A stretch of 64,000 nt of DNA from Cytophagales bacterium (lineage in GTDB: Bacteria; Bacteroidota; Bacteroidia; Cytophagales; Cytophagaceae): the NCBI GenBank assembly GCA_004294225.1, contig REBA01000014.1, positions 1 to 64,000 of the forward strand, in the 5' to 3' direction. The position numbers were made by a program, and so were the translations under genes. Positions 37,401 to 47,031 of this stretch are shown here, one piece after another. Within the stretch, counting starts at the first letter, position 1, and every line of letters begins with the position of its first letter. The notes under the pieces are model-generated. The model was not told the DNA's origin, searched no databases, and saw only the letters and a program-made list of their open reading frames with translations.

Positions 37401-40400
37401 ATGGAAAAAAAGACACTATCATTCTTTCTCAACCAACTGCAATAGATATAGACGAAACTGGAAATATATATATAACAGAATTCCAAAGTCATATCATCAG
37501 AAAAATTACTCCGTTAGGATTCACCCAAACAATTGGAATACCTAATAATACAGGAGACCAAGTAGGTAATTTTAATGAAGCAAAATTCAACCGTCCACAA
37601 GCCTTAACGATTGATAAAGCAGGATTTATCTATGTTGCTGATTTTAATGAGAACATCAAAAAAATCAATCCATTCAATAAAAAGGTAACCCAATATACCC
37701 AATTACCCTCAACGGTTTCCGCTAATGTTAAAGGAATTGCAATAGACAATCTAAAGAGAATGTATATTACAATGAATACAAATTATACTATCTATTACGT
37801 AGATCCTAGAGATAGCTCTACAGTGTATTATGCTGGTATTCCCAACTCTGGTGGCACTAACGATGGCTTGATGACCAATGCTCGTTTTCAAGATTTACAA
37901 GGTCTTTATCTCAATGAAAGAGGTGGTGCACTTTATGCTGTAGATAAAAATTCTGTAAGAATCATTACGGATTCTTGCGGAGTTACAATATGTGAGGGAT
38001 ATTTAGCTACGCTAACTGCAAATCCTCATCCTAGTTATGAATGGAACAATAACCCTGCTCAAAATACTAGATCTATATCTGTTGGGACAGCTGGAAGATA
38101 TTTTGTAAAAGTAGGAAATAGCGTAGGTTGTACCTTCTATGATACAATTAATGTATCAGTAATACCCAAACCTAATATTACTGTTTCAAAAGACACCACA
38201 ATTTGTGAGGGGGATACCATTCAAATTTCAGCATTGGTAAACCCTATAAATCCAAACGATACAATTCAGTGGTTTAAAAATGGTAACTTAATAAAGCAAA
38301 CTATAGGCATAGCTACTAACACTATTAAAGCTAATTCAGGAACATATACAGCTGTTGTAAGAACAGGAAAATTATGTCTTTACTCTCTAAGCACTAATGT
38401 CAATAATACCAAACCAATTCTTAATGCTTTTGCATCGCCCGATACAGTCTGCCAAGGTCAAGCGGTTCAACTTCAAGTAGCAGTAACCAATGCAAGACCA
38501 CCATTAAAATACCTTTGGACAGGCGAAGTAATTACTAACAATACCAGTGCAACACCTAGTGCTAATCCTCTAAATGCAGGACAGAATAACTACATAGTAA
38601 AAGTAACTGATGCAGATGGATGTATTAATAGCGACACCGCATTGCTTTTTGTAAAACCAAGACCCAATATTACTACTTTAAAAGATACCAATGTTTGCTT
38701 GGGAAGTACCATAGTATTATTCACTACAGTGAGTGGAGGAAAACTTCCTTATAGAAGTCTTTTCTGGATACCAACTACAGGACTTAGCGACCCTAATTCC
38801 CTAAGTCCATCTATTACTCCTACCGATTCTGTTGTTTATCAAATAAGTGTAACTGATAGTGATAATTGTACCTCAAGAGACGAAATAAAAATAGGAGTAA
38901 TTAAATTTGAAGTAAGCCCTGCAACAACTGATTCCGACACTATTTGTCCTTCATCAAAAGCACAGTTGAATGTAACTGCTTCAAAAGGCTCAGGAAATTA
39001 TAGCTATAATTGGTCTCCAGCAAATGGATTATCTGCAACAAATATTAGAAACCCTATAGCTCAACCAAGTGCTTCTACAGAATATTCTGTAGTTGTAAAA
39101 GACAATGTGTTTTTCTGCGAAGCTACCAGAACAGTGAAAGTCAATGCAATCAATCTTAGTGTAGAACTTGGTAACAATATCAACAATTGTGTGAACGATG
39201 CTAACATAAACTTGCTCACTAATGTGACTGGAGGCACAAAACCCTACCTATATATCTGGAGCCCTAATACTGGTCTAAGCAATAGCTCTATTCCTAATCC
39301 AGAAATAAGCTTTACTAAAGTCGAAAACCGAAAATACATGCTTTCTGTTACAGACGCAAGCGGATGTACACAGAAAGATTCAATCGAAATTTCCACAAAT
39401 GACTTACCTATCATCTCTAAGCTTAAAGATACACTTGTATGCAATGGAAGCACTTTTAGTTTAAGTACTTCACTAATCACAGGAAGCTCACCAATAACTT
39501 ATACTTGGAGAAACAAACTAAATAATCAATCTACTACTGGTAATCCAATCGATATTCTCCTAAGAGACAGTGTTACTTATTTTGTAAATGCTATTGATGC
39601 CAACGGATGCAGAAGCAAAACCGATAGTATAAATATTGGTGTTATTAAAATCAATACAAGTATTGACGCAAGCCCCAGTTTTGTGTGTCCCAATAACCCA
39701 ATTCAACTTCAATCTACTGTAAAAGGTGGTATTGGAAAAATCGTTTATTTATGGTCTCCTGTGAAGAATGTAAATGACATATCAATTCCCACACCTATTG
39801 GTTTGATAGATAAAACTACATATTTTAAACTTAAAGTTACAGATGAACTTGGTTGCTCAGCCGAAGACTCTACATTGACTACATTTAGCAGCTTAGAAGT
39901 AAATACTGGAAATAACCTATTGGGCTGTATCAGCAACCCTGTCAAACTTGGAGCTACATTGGTTGGTGGAACAGAACCTTATCAATCTATAGAATGGACT
40001 CCAAGTATCGGCTTAAACAATAGCACTGTCCTAAATCCAACTTTCACACCGACTACAAATGGTAAATTTGAATTAGTGATTACTGCTATTGACAAAATTG
40101 GATGTAGCGATAAAGATACCATTGTTATAGAAATAAACCCTGCACCTATTGCAAACGCAGGAAATGACAATGCTTATTGTTTTGGCAATGAAGCTACAAT
40201 TGGCGGTTCACCAACTGCCACAGGAGGTTCAGGTGTACCTTATACCTTCACTTGGCAAAATAACGACAATGAAATTATAAGCACAAATGAAAGCAATCCT
40301 AAAGTGAAAGTAACAAAGAACAGTTCTTACATAGTTACCATAACTGATGCAGCCCAATGTTCAGACTCTGATACCATCAACATCACCTCATTAACATTGC

Positions 40401-41461
40401 CTAGTATAGCTATTGTAAAAAACAAAGATGCTGTATGTGTTGGCGATAGTCTTAACTTAAGTATTAATTCTAATAGCAATAACTTAATTTATTCATGGAA
40501 AAACCTGCAAAACAATGCTGTAATTTCTTCTTCTTCAAATCTCAATGTTAAAGAAAATGGTAGTTTCAGAGCTATCATTACAGATGTAAATAACCAATGT
40601 TCAGATTCTTCTGAAACAAATATTTCCTTTACTAACCCACCAAGCAACCTGAGAATTGAAGAGCTTTCCGCACTTTGTATAAACACACCAATTAATCTAA
40701 TCGCGAGTGCTCAAGGCGATGAACTATCCTATAAATGGACTACAATAAACGGTTTTGGGAAATTTAGTAACACGCTACTTCCAAATACCAACTACCTTCC
40801 CAATGAGACTCTAGACCCTATTAATCCTAATGCTATCACCATTAAACTAATGGTATCGAATCTTTGCAGAACAGATTCAATTACCAAAAATATATTCATT
40901 AACCCAGTTACCAAAGCAAGTTTTAAGACTTCTGTTAAAGAAAGTTTAGCTGGAGATCCAATAAGTTTTATCAATATTACCGACACCATAAATAAAGGTG
41001 TACTGAAATATCAATGGATTTTTGGAGATGGTACCACTACGAATTCTTTCAACTCCACACATATCTATAACAATGCCGGAGGATATGAAGTATTGCTAAC
41101 TGTCCGAAACAGTGCTAACTGTATCGATACTGCTAATATGATGATAGAAATCATAAACTCTCAAATACTATATATCCCAAATGCATTTTCTCCATCTGCT
41201 GATAACTTTGAAAATAGAACCTCAAAAATTTATGGAAGTGCATTATTAAAAGACAACTTTGAGTGGAATATTTACAATAGATGGGGTGAAGTAATTTTCA
41301 ATACAAACAACATTATAGATGCTCAAAGTAAAGGATGGAACGGTACATTTAAAAACACTGGCGAAGAGTTGCCCAAAGGAGTTTATACCTATACATTGAA
41401 AGCAAAACTAAACGATGGTAAGATGATAGAAAAAACAGGTACCATTTCACTTATTAGATAA
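34472..41461 (+). CDS. Giant gliding/adhesion protein with T9SS type B sorting domain
   Basis: A 2329-residue surface protein. After the signal peptide comes a cohesin-like strand-rich domain (about 45-180), then an Ig-like stretch, an NHL-type propeller (about 293-620), more Ig-like units, a second NHL propeller (about 872-1170, with repeated GITIDRNDNLYITE), a long array of PKD/SprB-like Ig repeats (about 1175-2140; recurring C-x-DSDT and DxxGC), a PKD domain (about 2145-2229, WIFGDGTTT), and the gliding-motility C-terminal domain CHU_C (about 2232-2329, IPNAFSPSADN, FNIYNRWGE-like). The last is a type B sorting signal. It is followed by a PorP/SprF gene, the usual export partner. An adhesin or gliding-motility-associated role is inferred. 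Confidence 0.93.
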   Translation: MKLKTRKLFLLLTIGISSLFLSFTNIDNKNSTTTKLSKQPFSIAKNNATPICSLTVRATYRNDSLYLQYFIRKQIAATFQLGNANLIISLDPEYFDISKSKIKKRSAWDALYNPSLYRPLQLSFNNTSKILSLNIEHTSTTNLGISPPNQDSMIAEVAVPVIKCIENYPINWNKNSPQGEILNTLGTSIYSETFFQDGGTVNACPCDASFTGLGNSYCTSSFLSKLTPKINGGVFSGAGVNFSNGIWYFKAFDAGPGTHTIKYILPCGDTASKTISVEAAPCQSLGGQDITGGFAFVTQPRGLFTDCNGEIYATSQLDQTVYKIDSFGVKEVIAGVNGIAGYIDGPSNTALFNFPTGVIKSSINGNIYVVDGRNQVIREINTTTNQVTTIAGSFNSDYGTSNDDGIGASAKFSTQGIGITFNKTQDTLYVTESSNGLSSGQLGQLYKFIFRVRQISLITKEVKTIAGGAYALAPSPSSDTDKPIGTNTIFRGLGHLSADNNYLYVADQTARKIRKINLIAPHAVTTIAGPSGFSSPISASVSGNGIVYSADQNECTIKEVSQFPTTSIKIVAGSANECYDSDTTFQTPNATSVFVKGFIDVADFGSGKIKRVGIKDYGSLPFKGTSKKYCYNGVTDTLNYILGSYSGNGISKVNNLWIFNPVVAGIGKHVITYSFDLNTCNASFTDTFIVFPKPKPFKGINKTICDNELGKFQLDAGPGQSYQWFRNLPNQIINGQNKRLLTISTTGIYSVSIRDTMGCIGGDTITLNSIAASKVSLGPDINLCAGFKTPLSFTPNSGIQSILWYNGTSNLTDTAFGGGIYHVTIKDANGCFSTDSLNVISSLPPTPLISSVPEEKCVAFVKTKTTFQRENTFLTPQLQGMVIDSKGNTFITDFENNLIRRINKSGTQSIYAGQGTDPFGNSLANVRIRKPYGITIDRNDNLYITEVTENIVRKITPTGVVSIYAGVYGNTNGYNGDGKKDTIILSQPTAIDIDETGNIYITEFQSHIIRKITPLGFTQTIGIPNNTGDQVGNFNEAKFNRPQALTIDKAGFIYVADFNENIKKINPFNKKVTQYTQLPSTVSANVKGIAIDNLKRMYITMNTNYTIYYVDPRDSSTVYYAGIPNSGGTNDGLMTNARFQDLQGLYLNERGGALYAVDKNSVRIITDSCGVTICEGYLATLTANPHPSYEWNNNPAQNTRSISVGTAGRYFVKVGNSVGCTFYDTINVSVIPKPNITVSKDTTICEGDTIQISALVNPINPNDTIQWFKNGNLIKQTIGIATNTIKANSGTYTAVVRTGKLCLYSLSTNVNNTKPILNAFASPDTVCQGQAVQLQVAVTNARPPLKYLWTGEVITNNTSATPSANPLNAGQNNYIVKVTDADGCINSDTALLFVKPRPNITTLKDTNVCLGSTIVLFTTVSGGKLPYRSLFWIPTTGLSDPNSLSPSITPTDSVVYQISVTDSDNCTSRDEIKIGVIKFEVSPATTDSDTICPSSKAQLNVTASKGSGNYSYNWSPANGLSATNIRNPIAQPSASTEYSVVVKDNVFFCEATRTVKVNAINLSVELGNNINNCVNDANINLLTNVTGGTKPYLYIWSPNTGLSNSSIPNPEISFTKVENRKYMLSVTDASGCTQKDSIEISTNDLPIISKLKDTLVCNGSTFSLSTSLITGSSPITYTWRNKLNNQSTTGNPIDILLRDSVTYFVNAIDANGCRSKTDSINIGVIKINTSIDASPSFVCPNNPIQLQSTVKGGIGKIVYLWSPVKNVNDISIPTPIGLIDKTTYFKLKVTDELGCSAEDSTLTTFSSLEVNTGNNLLGCISNPVKLGATLVGGTEPYQSIEWTPSIGLNNSTVLNPTFTPTTNGKFELVITAIDKIGCSDKDTIVIEINPAPIANAGNDNAYCFGNEATIGGSPTATGGSGVPYTFTWQNNDNEIISTNESNPKVKVTKNSSYIVTITDAAQCSDSDTINITSLTLPSIAIVKNKDAVCVGDSLNLSINSNSNNLIYSWKNLQNNAVISSSSNLNVKENGSFRAIITDVNNQCSDSSETNISFTNPPSNLRIEELSALCINTPINLIASAQGDELSYKWTTINGFGKFSNTLLPNTNYLPNETLDPINPNAITIKLMVSNLCRTDSITKNIFINPVTKASFKTSVKESLAGDPISFINITDTINKGVLKYQWIFGDGTTTNSFNSTHIYNNAGGYEVLLTVRNSANCIDTANMMIEIINSQILYIPNAFSPSADNFENRTSKIYGSALLKDNFEWNIYNRWGEVIFNTNNIIDAQSKGWNGTFKNTGEELPKGVYTYTLKAKLNDGKMIEKTGTISLIR

Positions 41462-41505
41462 ATCAATAAATGTCTCAATTCTATTTAGAAACTATTTCTA
41501 AAAAA

Positions 41506-42555
41506 ATGAATACTACTAAAAAATATTTACTTTTTATACTCATCATAATTGTCTTCATCAATAATTCTAAGGCACAAGATGCAAGTTTTTCTCAATATTA
41601 CTCTTCCTCATTGTACCTAAACCCTGCTATGGCAGGTATGGAACCTACTGTTGCATTTCTATCTAATTATAGACAACAATGGAGAAGCATTGTAATGCCC
41701 TACATAACCAGTCAGGTTTCAATTATCCATCCAATTACCAATCCAACAGGCGGACGTAACCTTCATATTGGAGGAGTGGGTTTATCATTATTGAATGACT
41801 TAGCAGGTGATGGTAATTTTAAAACCAATGGAGTAAACGCAAACGGTGCTTACAACCTATATTTTACTCAAGAAGAAAATCAAATACTTACTTTTGGCTT
41901 ACAAGTTGGAGTCATTCAAAAAAGAATTGATTACAGCAATCTTCAGTGGGGAGAGCAGTACAATCCTTATATCGGGTTTGATGCTACCATTAACCCTGAA
42001 GTTGGGGTAAATTCAGGAACAACCTATGCAGATATTGGAGCTGGTGTTATCTATAACTATGTTGGCTTCAAAAAAGCTATAAACCCAGTAACAGGGTTTG
42101 TAGGGTTCTCTGCTTATCATCTAAATGCTCCTAATGAATCTTTTTATACCAGCATGGTTGCAAAACTTCCAAGACTATACAAAGCACACGGAGGAATTAA
42201 TATATTAATAGGCGATAAATTCAAAATATCTCCCAATGTCCTTTTTATGTATCAAGGAGGAAGAATGTTATTCAATTCAGGTTTATATGCCACATTCAAT
42301 CTTTATGAGAAAGATGAAAATATAAAAACACTTTTGCCCTCTGAATTAATATTTGGTGTATGGCATAGACTTAAAGATTCATTTATATTCTCAGTGGGAG
42401 TGAATAACGAAACCTATACATTTGCGATGAGTTATGACGTAAATTCTTCCAACATGAGATCCTACACCCAAGGAAGAGGTGCATTTGAGGTTTCCTTGAG
42501 TCTAAGAAAAGCAAGAGACAAAAGATTTAAAAGATTTAACACTCCAAGAATTTAA
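41506..42555 (+). CDS. PorP/SprF family type IX secretion membrane protein
   Basis: A 349-residue outer-membrane barrel starting at MNTTKKYLLFILI; an in-frame ATG 36 bases upstream is present, but it would put twelve residues before the signal peptide, so the later start is preferred. The mature protein starts DASFSQYYSSSLYLNPAMAG, the PorP/SprF signature. Such proteins are needed for export and anchoring of the neighbouring type B cargo, here the giant adhesin 44 bases upstream. An OmpA/LysM protein follows. The three genes form a classic SprB-SprF-type surface locus. Confidence 0.93.
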   Translation: MNTTKKYLLFILIIIVFINNSKAQDASFSQYYSSSLYLNPAMAGMEPTVAFLSNYRQQWRSIVMPYITSQVSIIHPITNPTGGRNLHIGGVGLSLLNDLAGDGNFKTNGVNANGAYNLYFTQEENQILTFGLQVGVIQKRIDYSNLQWGEQYNPYIGFDATINPEVGVNSGTTYADIGAGVIYNYVGFKKAINPVTGFVGFSAYHLNAPNESFYTSMVAKLPRLYKAHGGINILIGDKFKISPNVLFMYQGGRMLFNSGLYATFNLYEKDENIKTLLPSELIFGVWHRLKDSFIFSVGVNNETYTFAMSYDVNSSNMRSYTQGRGAFEVSLSLRKARDKRFKRFNTPRI

Positions 42556-42638
42556 ATCCTTCTTTCAATGTCTAAACAAAATTTTTCGATATTTAATGAT
42601 TACTTCAGTTTTAAATCTTTGAGCCCTTCATGTATTTA

Positions 42639-45326
42639 ATGAAAACAAAAATAGCATCAAAAAGAATATTCAAGCAAATACTACAATTTTGTATTTGGAC
42701 TTCTCTTACCTCCACAGCAATCTTTGCACAAGATCTAGAAATGAACAAAGATGACTTAAAAGGTAAGCCAACTAATATGAAAAAAAAAGAACGACATGAA
42801 GTAGAGTTGGCTGACAGATATTATGAAAACTACGAATACTTTTTAGCAGCAAAAGAATACGAAAAAGTATATCAATTCGACGCTGCAAATCATTATGCAC
42901 TTTTTAGATTGGCAGAATCGTATAGAATGTATTTCGATTACGATAAAGCAGAGAATGCATACAAAAAGGCTACAGAGAAGGCCTATGCCGAAATACCAAT
43001 TTCTAAATTTTGGTATGCCATGATGCTAAAATTAAATGGAAAGTATGTAGAAGCCAAAACACAATTCAAAGAGTTCTTGACAGAATTCAAAGGTAATAAA
43101 CCAGAAGAAAAAGCCTTCTACAATAAAGCACTATTAGAAGAAGAAGGATGTGAACTTGCACTTACAGAAATGAAAAAGCCGCAGCGCAATTTTCTATTTG
43201 AAAACTTGCCAGCACCCATTAATACTGCTAATTCAGAATATTCTCCTACCATATTTGAAGGCGACTCTTCTATTATACTTTCCTCTGCCAGAGAAGAAGC
43301 TACTGGAGATAAAGAATATGGGGGTTTGGGAGGAAAATTTAGCGACAACTTTAGGTTTAAGAGAACGGATACCGCATGGGTAAAGAACAATGCAGAAGAT
43401 AATTTCAAAATAATCAATACAAAATTCAATGAAGGAGCAGGTTCATTTACTGCAGATAAAAAGAAATTTTATTTTACAAGATGTGCAGAACCTATAAAAT
43501 CATCAGGAGGTACAGAGTTTCAATGTAGCATATTCCTTTCCAAATTTGAAGATGGGAAATGGACAGAACCTGAAAAATTAAATCCTAATATCAATGCTCC
43601 TGAAGAATGGAATGCTCAACCCTCTGTTTCCCCCAAAGGAGATACCTTATTTTTCGTTTCCAAAAGACCTGGTGGAGAAGGGCTTCATGATATATGGTAT
43701 TCTACTTGCCCAGCCGCCAATGAAGAATGGGGTCCCGCAACAAACATGGGAAAAGCCATCAACACATCTGGTATAGACATGTCTCCAAGCTACTACTCTA
43801 AAGAAAGTACATTATTCTTTGCCTCCAACGGAATGAAAGGGTTTGGTGGACTAGATATCTACAAAGCACAAGGCAAGAATTTTTCAGAAGTAAGCACTGC
43901 TGGATTACCATTCAACTCCAATAGAGATGATTTCTACTTTACTCTTGGAAACAAAAAAGGATTCTTAGCCTCCAATCGTCAAGGTGGGCATGGAAATGAT
44001 GATATCTACATCTTTAATATCGAAGGTCTAGAAGCTGTTATAGCTATAATAGATGCTGACTCTCTCAAAAAAGTAAAAAGTATATCTGTAGAAGGTAGAT
44101 TAACCAATGATGATACCAAGCTCCCCGCCGAAGATGTAGAAATTCTTTTAAAAGACAAAAATGATGTAACGCTCAAAAAAACGACAACAGACGAAAAAGG
44201 TAACTTCAGATACGAAAATCTGCCTGCAGATCAAGACTACAAAATTACTCTTAATGACAAAGATAGAAGCCTTACTTCTGATGTTCGCTATGTAAGCGAT
44301 AACCTAAAAATAAAAGGCTCAGAAAAAGAAGCCACAAAAACATTATTCGATGGTGTATTTTTTGATTTTAACAGTTTTTCCCTAAGACCAGAAGCAAAGA
44401 AGACACTTGATGAACTAGCTACCTATTACAAGAAAAATCCTGAAATTCAGATTGAACTTGATGCCAATACTGACGATGTTGGCTCAGAAGATTATAATAA
44501 AATTTTATCACAAAATCGAGGGCAGGAAGCTTTCGCCTACCTCATTACCAAAGGAGTTAAGAAAAGTGCATTAGTTGTTAACGCCTTTGGTAAAGGGAAA
44601 CCCCTAGTACCCAATAAAAATGATATTGCTAGACAAATCAATAGAAGAGTTGAATTTTCCATCATTGGGGGTTCTGGATATAAAGCTCAAACTATGACCT
44701 ATGTCATAGAACCCAAAACAGACATTTATTCTGTTGCTAAAAAATTCAATATGAGTGTTGAAGAATTGAAAAAATTAAACAACCTCAATAATGACGAATT
44801 ACAAGCTTTCAGACCACTAAGAGTTCGAAGAATAGGCGACGAATCTTTAATTGCACCTGTTACCCTAGGAATGCTAGATGATGAGAAATTAATTGATGAA
44901 AATAAACCAAAAGGAAGCGGTGCTTTTGATATCAACACTGCACTTCAGCATGGAAAAGAACTCAACGAGGGGGAAGAATTTTATATCGTAGAGCCTGGTA
45001 ATACGCTATTCTCAATAGCTAAACTTAATGGAACAACTCCAGAATCAATAATCGCACTAAATAAGCTAAAAGGTAACCAAATAAGTGTAGGTCAAAAGTT
45101 GAGAATAAGAAATAGTGATAACTCTACTAAGAACAACAAACCTGCCAAGAAAGCAACAGATAACAAATCAATTTCTGACAATCAATATATTGTTAAAGAA
45201 GGAGACACCATGTACTCAATTGCTAAAAAATTTGGATTAACCTTAGAGGAGTTAATGAAAATAAATAATCTAGACAATTACAGCGTTTTCGAAAGTATGG
45301 TACTAAAGGTAAAAAAAGAAAAATAA
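42639..45326 (+). CDS. OmpA-family PD40/TPR protein with three LysM domains
   Basis: An 895-residue exported protein (a start at 42630 is equally possible). It has a signal peptide ending IFAQ, TPR-like helices (about 35-170), PD40 propeller blades (about 200-450, e.g. SPKGDTLFFVSKRPGGEG), a small carboxypeptidase-regulatory-like domain (about 490-545), an OmpA peptidoglycan-binding domain (about 570-680, VFFDFNSFSLRPEAKKTL, NRRVEFSI), and three LysM-like units near 688, 780 and 852 (YIVEPGNTLFSIAKLN, YIVKEGDTMYSIAKKF). It would anchor the adhesin/secretion complex to peptidoglycan. The first LysM is degenerate. OmpA plus LysM in one chain gives double wall binding, which is unusual. Confidence 0.92.
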   Translation: MKTKIASKRIFKQILQFCIWTSLTSTAIFAQDLEMNKDDLKGKPTNMKKKERHEVELADRYYENYEYFLAAKEYEKVYQFDAANHYALFRLAESYRMYFDYDKAENAYKKATEKAYAEIPISKFWYAMMLKLNGKYVEAKTQFKEFLTEFKGNKPEEKAFYNKALLEEEGCELALTEMKKPQRNFLFENLPAPINTANSEYSPTIFEGDSSIILSSAREEATGDKEYGGLGGKFSDNFRFKRTDTAWVKNNAEDNFKIINTKFNEGAGSFTADKKKFYFTRCAEPIKSSGGTEFQCSIFLSKFEDGKWTEPEKLNPNINAPEEWNAQPSVSPKGDTLFFVSKRPGGEGLHDIWYSTCPAANEEWGPATNMGKAINTSGIDMSPSYYSKESTLFFASNGMKGFGGLDIYKAQGKNFSEVSTAGLPFNSNRDDFYFTLGNKKGFLASNRQGGHGNDDIYIFNIEGLEAVIAIIDADSLKKVKSISVEGRLTNDDTKLPAEDVEILLKDKNDVTLKKTTTDEKGNFRYENLPADQDYKITLNDKDRSLTSDVRYVSDNLKIKGSEKEATKTLFDGVFFDFNSFSLRPEAKKTLDELATYYKKNPEIQIELDANTDDVGSEDYNKILSQNRGQEAFAYLITKGVKKSALVVNAFGKGKPLVPNKNDIARQINRRVEFSIIGGSGYKAQTMTYVIEPKTDIYSVAKKFNMSVEELKKLNNLNNDELQAFRPLRVRRIGDESLIAPVTLGMLDDEKLIDENKPKGSGAFDINTALQHGKELNEGEEFYIVEPGNTLFSIAKLNGTTPESIIALNKLKGNQISVGQKLRIRNSDNSTKNNKPAKKATDNKSISDNQYIVKEGDTMYSIAKKFGLTLEELMKINNLDNYSVFESMVLKVKKEK

Positions 45327-45374
45327 AATTAATAATTTCCACTAAGCCTTCACTAATATCAAATTATTATATAA

Positions 45375-46388
45375 TCAAATCCACCTTCGCTTTCTAAAGA
45401 AATATAACATTCCTAGAGAAATAAGGCAACAAATTCCAATGACCATATAATAGCCATATTGCCACTTAAGCTCAGGAATATATTCAAAATTCATTCCATA
45501 AAGCCCAACAACAAAACTCAATGGCATAAATATGGTAGAGATGATAGTCAGTACCTTCATTACAGAATTCAGTCGATTACTTATCGACGATAAATAAATA
45601 TCTAATAATCCAGCCAACAACTCCCTATAAGACTCTATGGTTTCAATTACCTGAACAGTATGATCATAAACATCTTTGATATAAAGCACAGTAGCATCCT
45701 GAACCAAATCTGAATCTAAACGTTCTAATTTAGCTATTACCTCCCTTAACGGCCATACAGACTTTCTTAAATAAACCAATTCTCGTTTAAGCGCATAAAG
45801 CCTTCTCAAGGTTTGGCTAGTAGGATCCGTAATCAAATTACTTTCTATTTCTTCTACCTTCTCTCCTATTTTTTCAATAATATTAAAATAATTATCGACC
45901 ACCATATCAATCAAACTATAGAGCAAATAATCTGCACCCATTTTTCTGATTTTACCTTTTGAACCTCTTAGCTTTTCTCTTATAGAATTAAATACATCGC
46001 CCTCTTTATCTGACTCTTGAATGGAAACCAAATAATTTTTTCCTAAAATAAGGCTTAACTGTTCTGTTTCAATAGTGTTTGTTGCTTCATCGTAACTCAA
46101 CATTTTAATTACAATAAATATTTGGTCTTCATAGTCGTCCAACTTTGGTCGTTGATCTACAGAAAATATATCCTCTATAGTCAATGGATGAAGTCTGAAT
46201 TTTTTGGATAAGCTCTCAATTATTTCAACATGCTTATTGCTCTCTATGTTTATCCAAAGATTACCTTGAAGTTCTTTGTACAGTAGGCAATCCTCTAATT
46301 CTGTAAATTTTTTTTCCTCAAAAATACTTTCACTATAAAAAATAACTTGATGCTCTAGCTTTAATTCAGATTCTGTCATATACATCAA
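45375..46388 (-). CDS. corA: CorA-type magnesium/cobalt transporter
   Basis: A 337-residue protein of the CorA family. A long cytoplasmic N-terminal domain is followed by a stalk helix and two C-terminal membrane helices; the signature LYGMNFEY (GMN at about 298-300) lies between them. The segment HPLTIEDIFSVDQRPKLDDYEDQIFIVI is typical. CorA channels take up Mg2+ and sometimes Co2+ or Ni2+. It is the last gene of a possible unit with the thioesterase (53 bases) and phenylalanine hydroxylase genes. The very first residues (MMYMTE) leave three candidate starts. Confidence 0.93.
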   Translation of the reverse strand: MMYMTESELKLEHQVIFYSESIFEEKKFTELEDCLLYKELQGNLWINIESNKHVEIIESLSKKFRLHPLTIEDIFSVDQRPKLDDYEDQIFIVIKMLSYDEATNTIETEQLSLILGKNYLVSIQESDKEGDVFNSIREKLRGSKGKIRKMGADYLLYSLIDMVVDNYFNIIEKIGEKVEEIESNLITDPTSQTLRRLYALKRELVYLRKSVWPLREVIAKLERLDSDLVQDATVLYIKDVYDHTVQVIETIESYRELLAGLLDIYLSSISNRLNSVMKVLTIISTIFMPLSFVVGLYGMNFEYIPELKWQYGYYMVIGICCLISLGMLYFFRKRRWI

Positions 46389-46441
46389 ATATTATTTGAG
46401 AAATAAAAGATTGCTAAGTTCTAAAATTTTAGGTAACCATA

Positions 46442-47002
46442 TTAACCTTTAAATTTTGAACGGTCAAAATCGCAACGTTCGCTGCCTAATTTATGCAATT
46501 CTTTCTCTATTGCTAAATTAGTTTTCTGATTATCTAATTCGGTTTTATAATTTTGTTTCAATTCTTTACGTTTTATAGCTTCCAAAAACCTACGGATATC
46601 CTCTCTGTTTTCTAAAAATAAGCCTGGGACTTCTTTTGGTTTATTATCATCACCTTTTGCAACCATTGTAAAATAAGAAGTGTTGGTATGCTTTACAGTT
46701 GCATTTGCCACATCTTCGGCTATCACCTTAATACCTACTAATAATGAAGAACGACCTACGTAATTAATTGAAGCATGCAAAGAAACTAAATCTCCAACTT
46801 CTACAGGTTGAAGAAAATCTACAGTATCCACTGATACCGTAACACAATAACCACCTGCATGTTTAGATGCACATACATATGCCACCTTATCCATAAGCGA
46901 TAAAAGTATGCCACCATGAATCTTACCTCCAAAATTAGCATAAGCAGGTATCATTAATTCTGTAATAGTAGTTTTTGAATAAGCTACAGACCTATACTCC
47001 AT
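46442..47002 (-). CDS. Acyl-CoA thioesterase, hot-dog fold
   Basis: A 186-residue protein with the hot-dog/BFIT motif GGKIHGGILLSLMDKVAYV (about residues 22-40) and VDTVDFLQPVEVGDLVSLHA (about 61-80). This is the YciA/acyl-CoA hydrolase type, which cleaves acyl-CoA to free acid and CoA. A charged C-terminal tail follows the domain (KELKQNYKTELDNQKTN). It lies between phenylalanine hydroxylase and CorA, all on one strand (gaps 29 and 53). Substrate range cannot be told. Confidence 0.88.
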   Translation of the reverse strand: MEYRSVAYSKTTITELMIPAYANFGGKIHGGILLSLMDKVAYVCASKHAGGYCVTVSVDTVDFLQPVEVGDLVSLHASINYVGRSSLLVGIKVIAEDVANATVKHTNTSYFTMVAKGDDNKPKEVPGLFLENREDIRRFLEAIKRKELKQNYKTELDNQKTNLAIEKELHKLGSERCDFDRSKFKG

Positions 47003-47031
47003 GGCGATATTATTAAAATTTCAATCAAGCG

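Noticed and set aside
34472-41461. CRISPR-like or tandem DNA repeat inside the adhesin gene
   Set aside because: The repetition is at the protein-domain level and divergent in DNA; no regular spacers. No CRISPR array was seen anywhere in the window.
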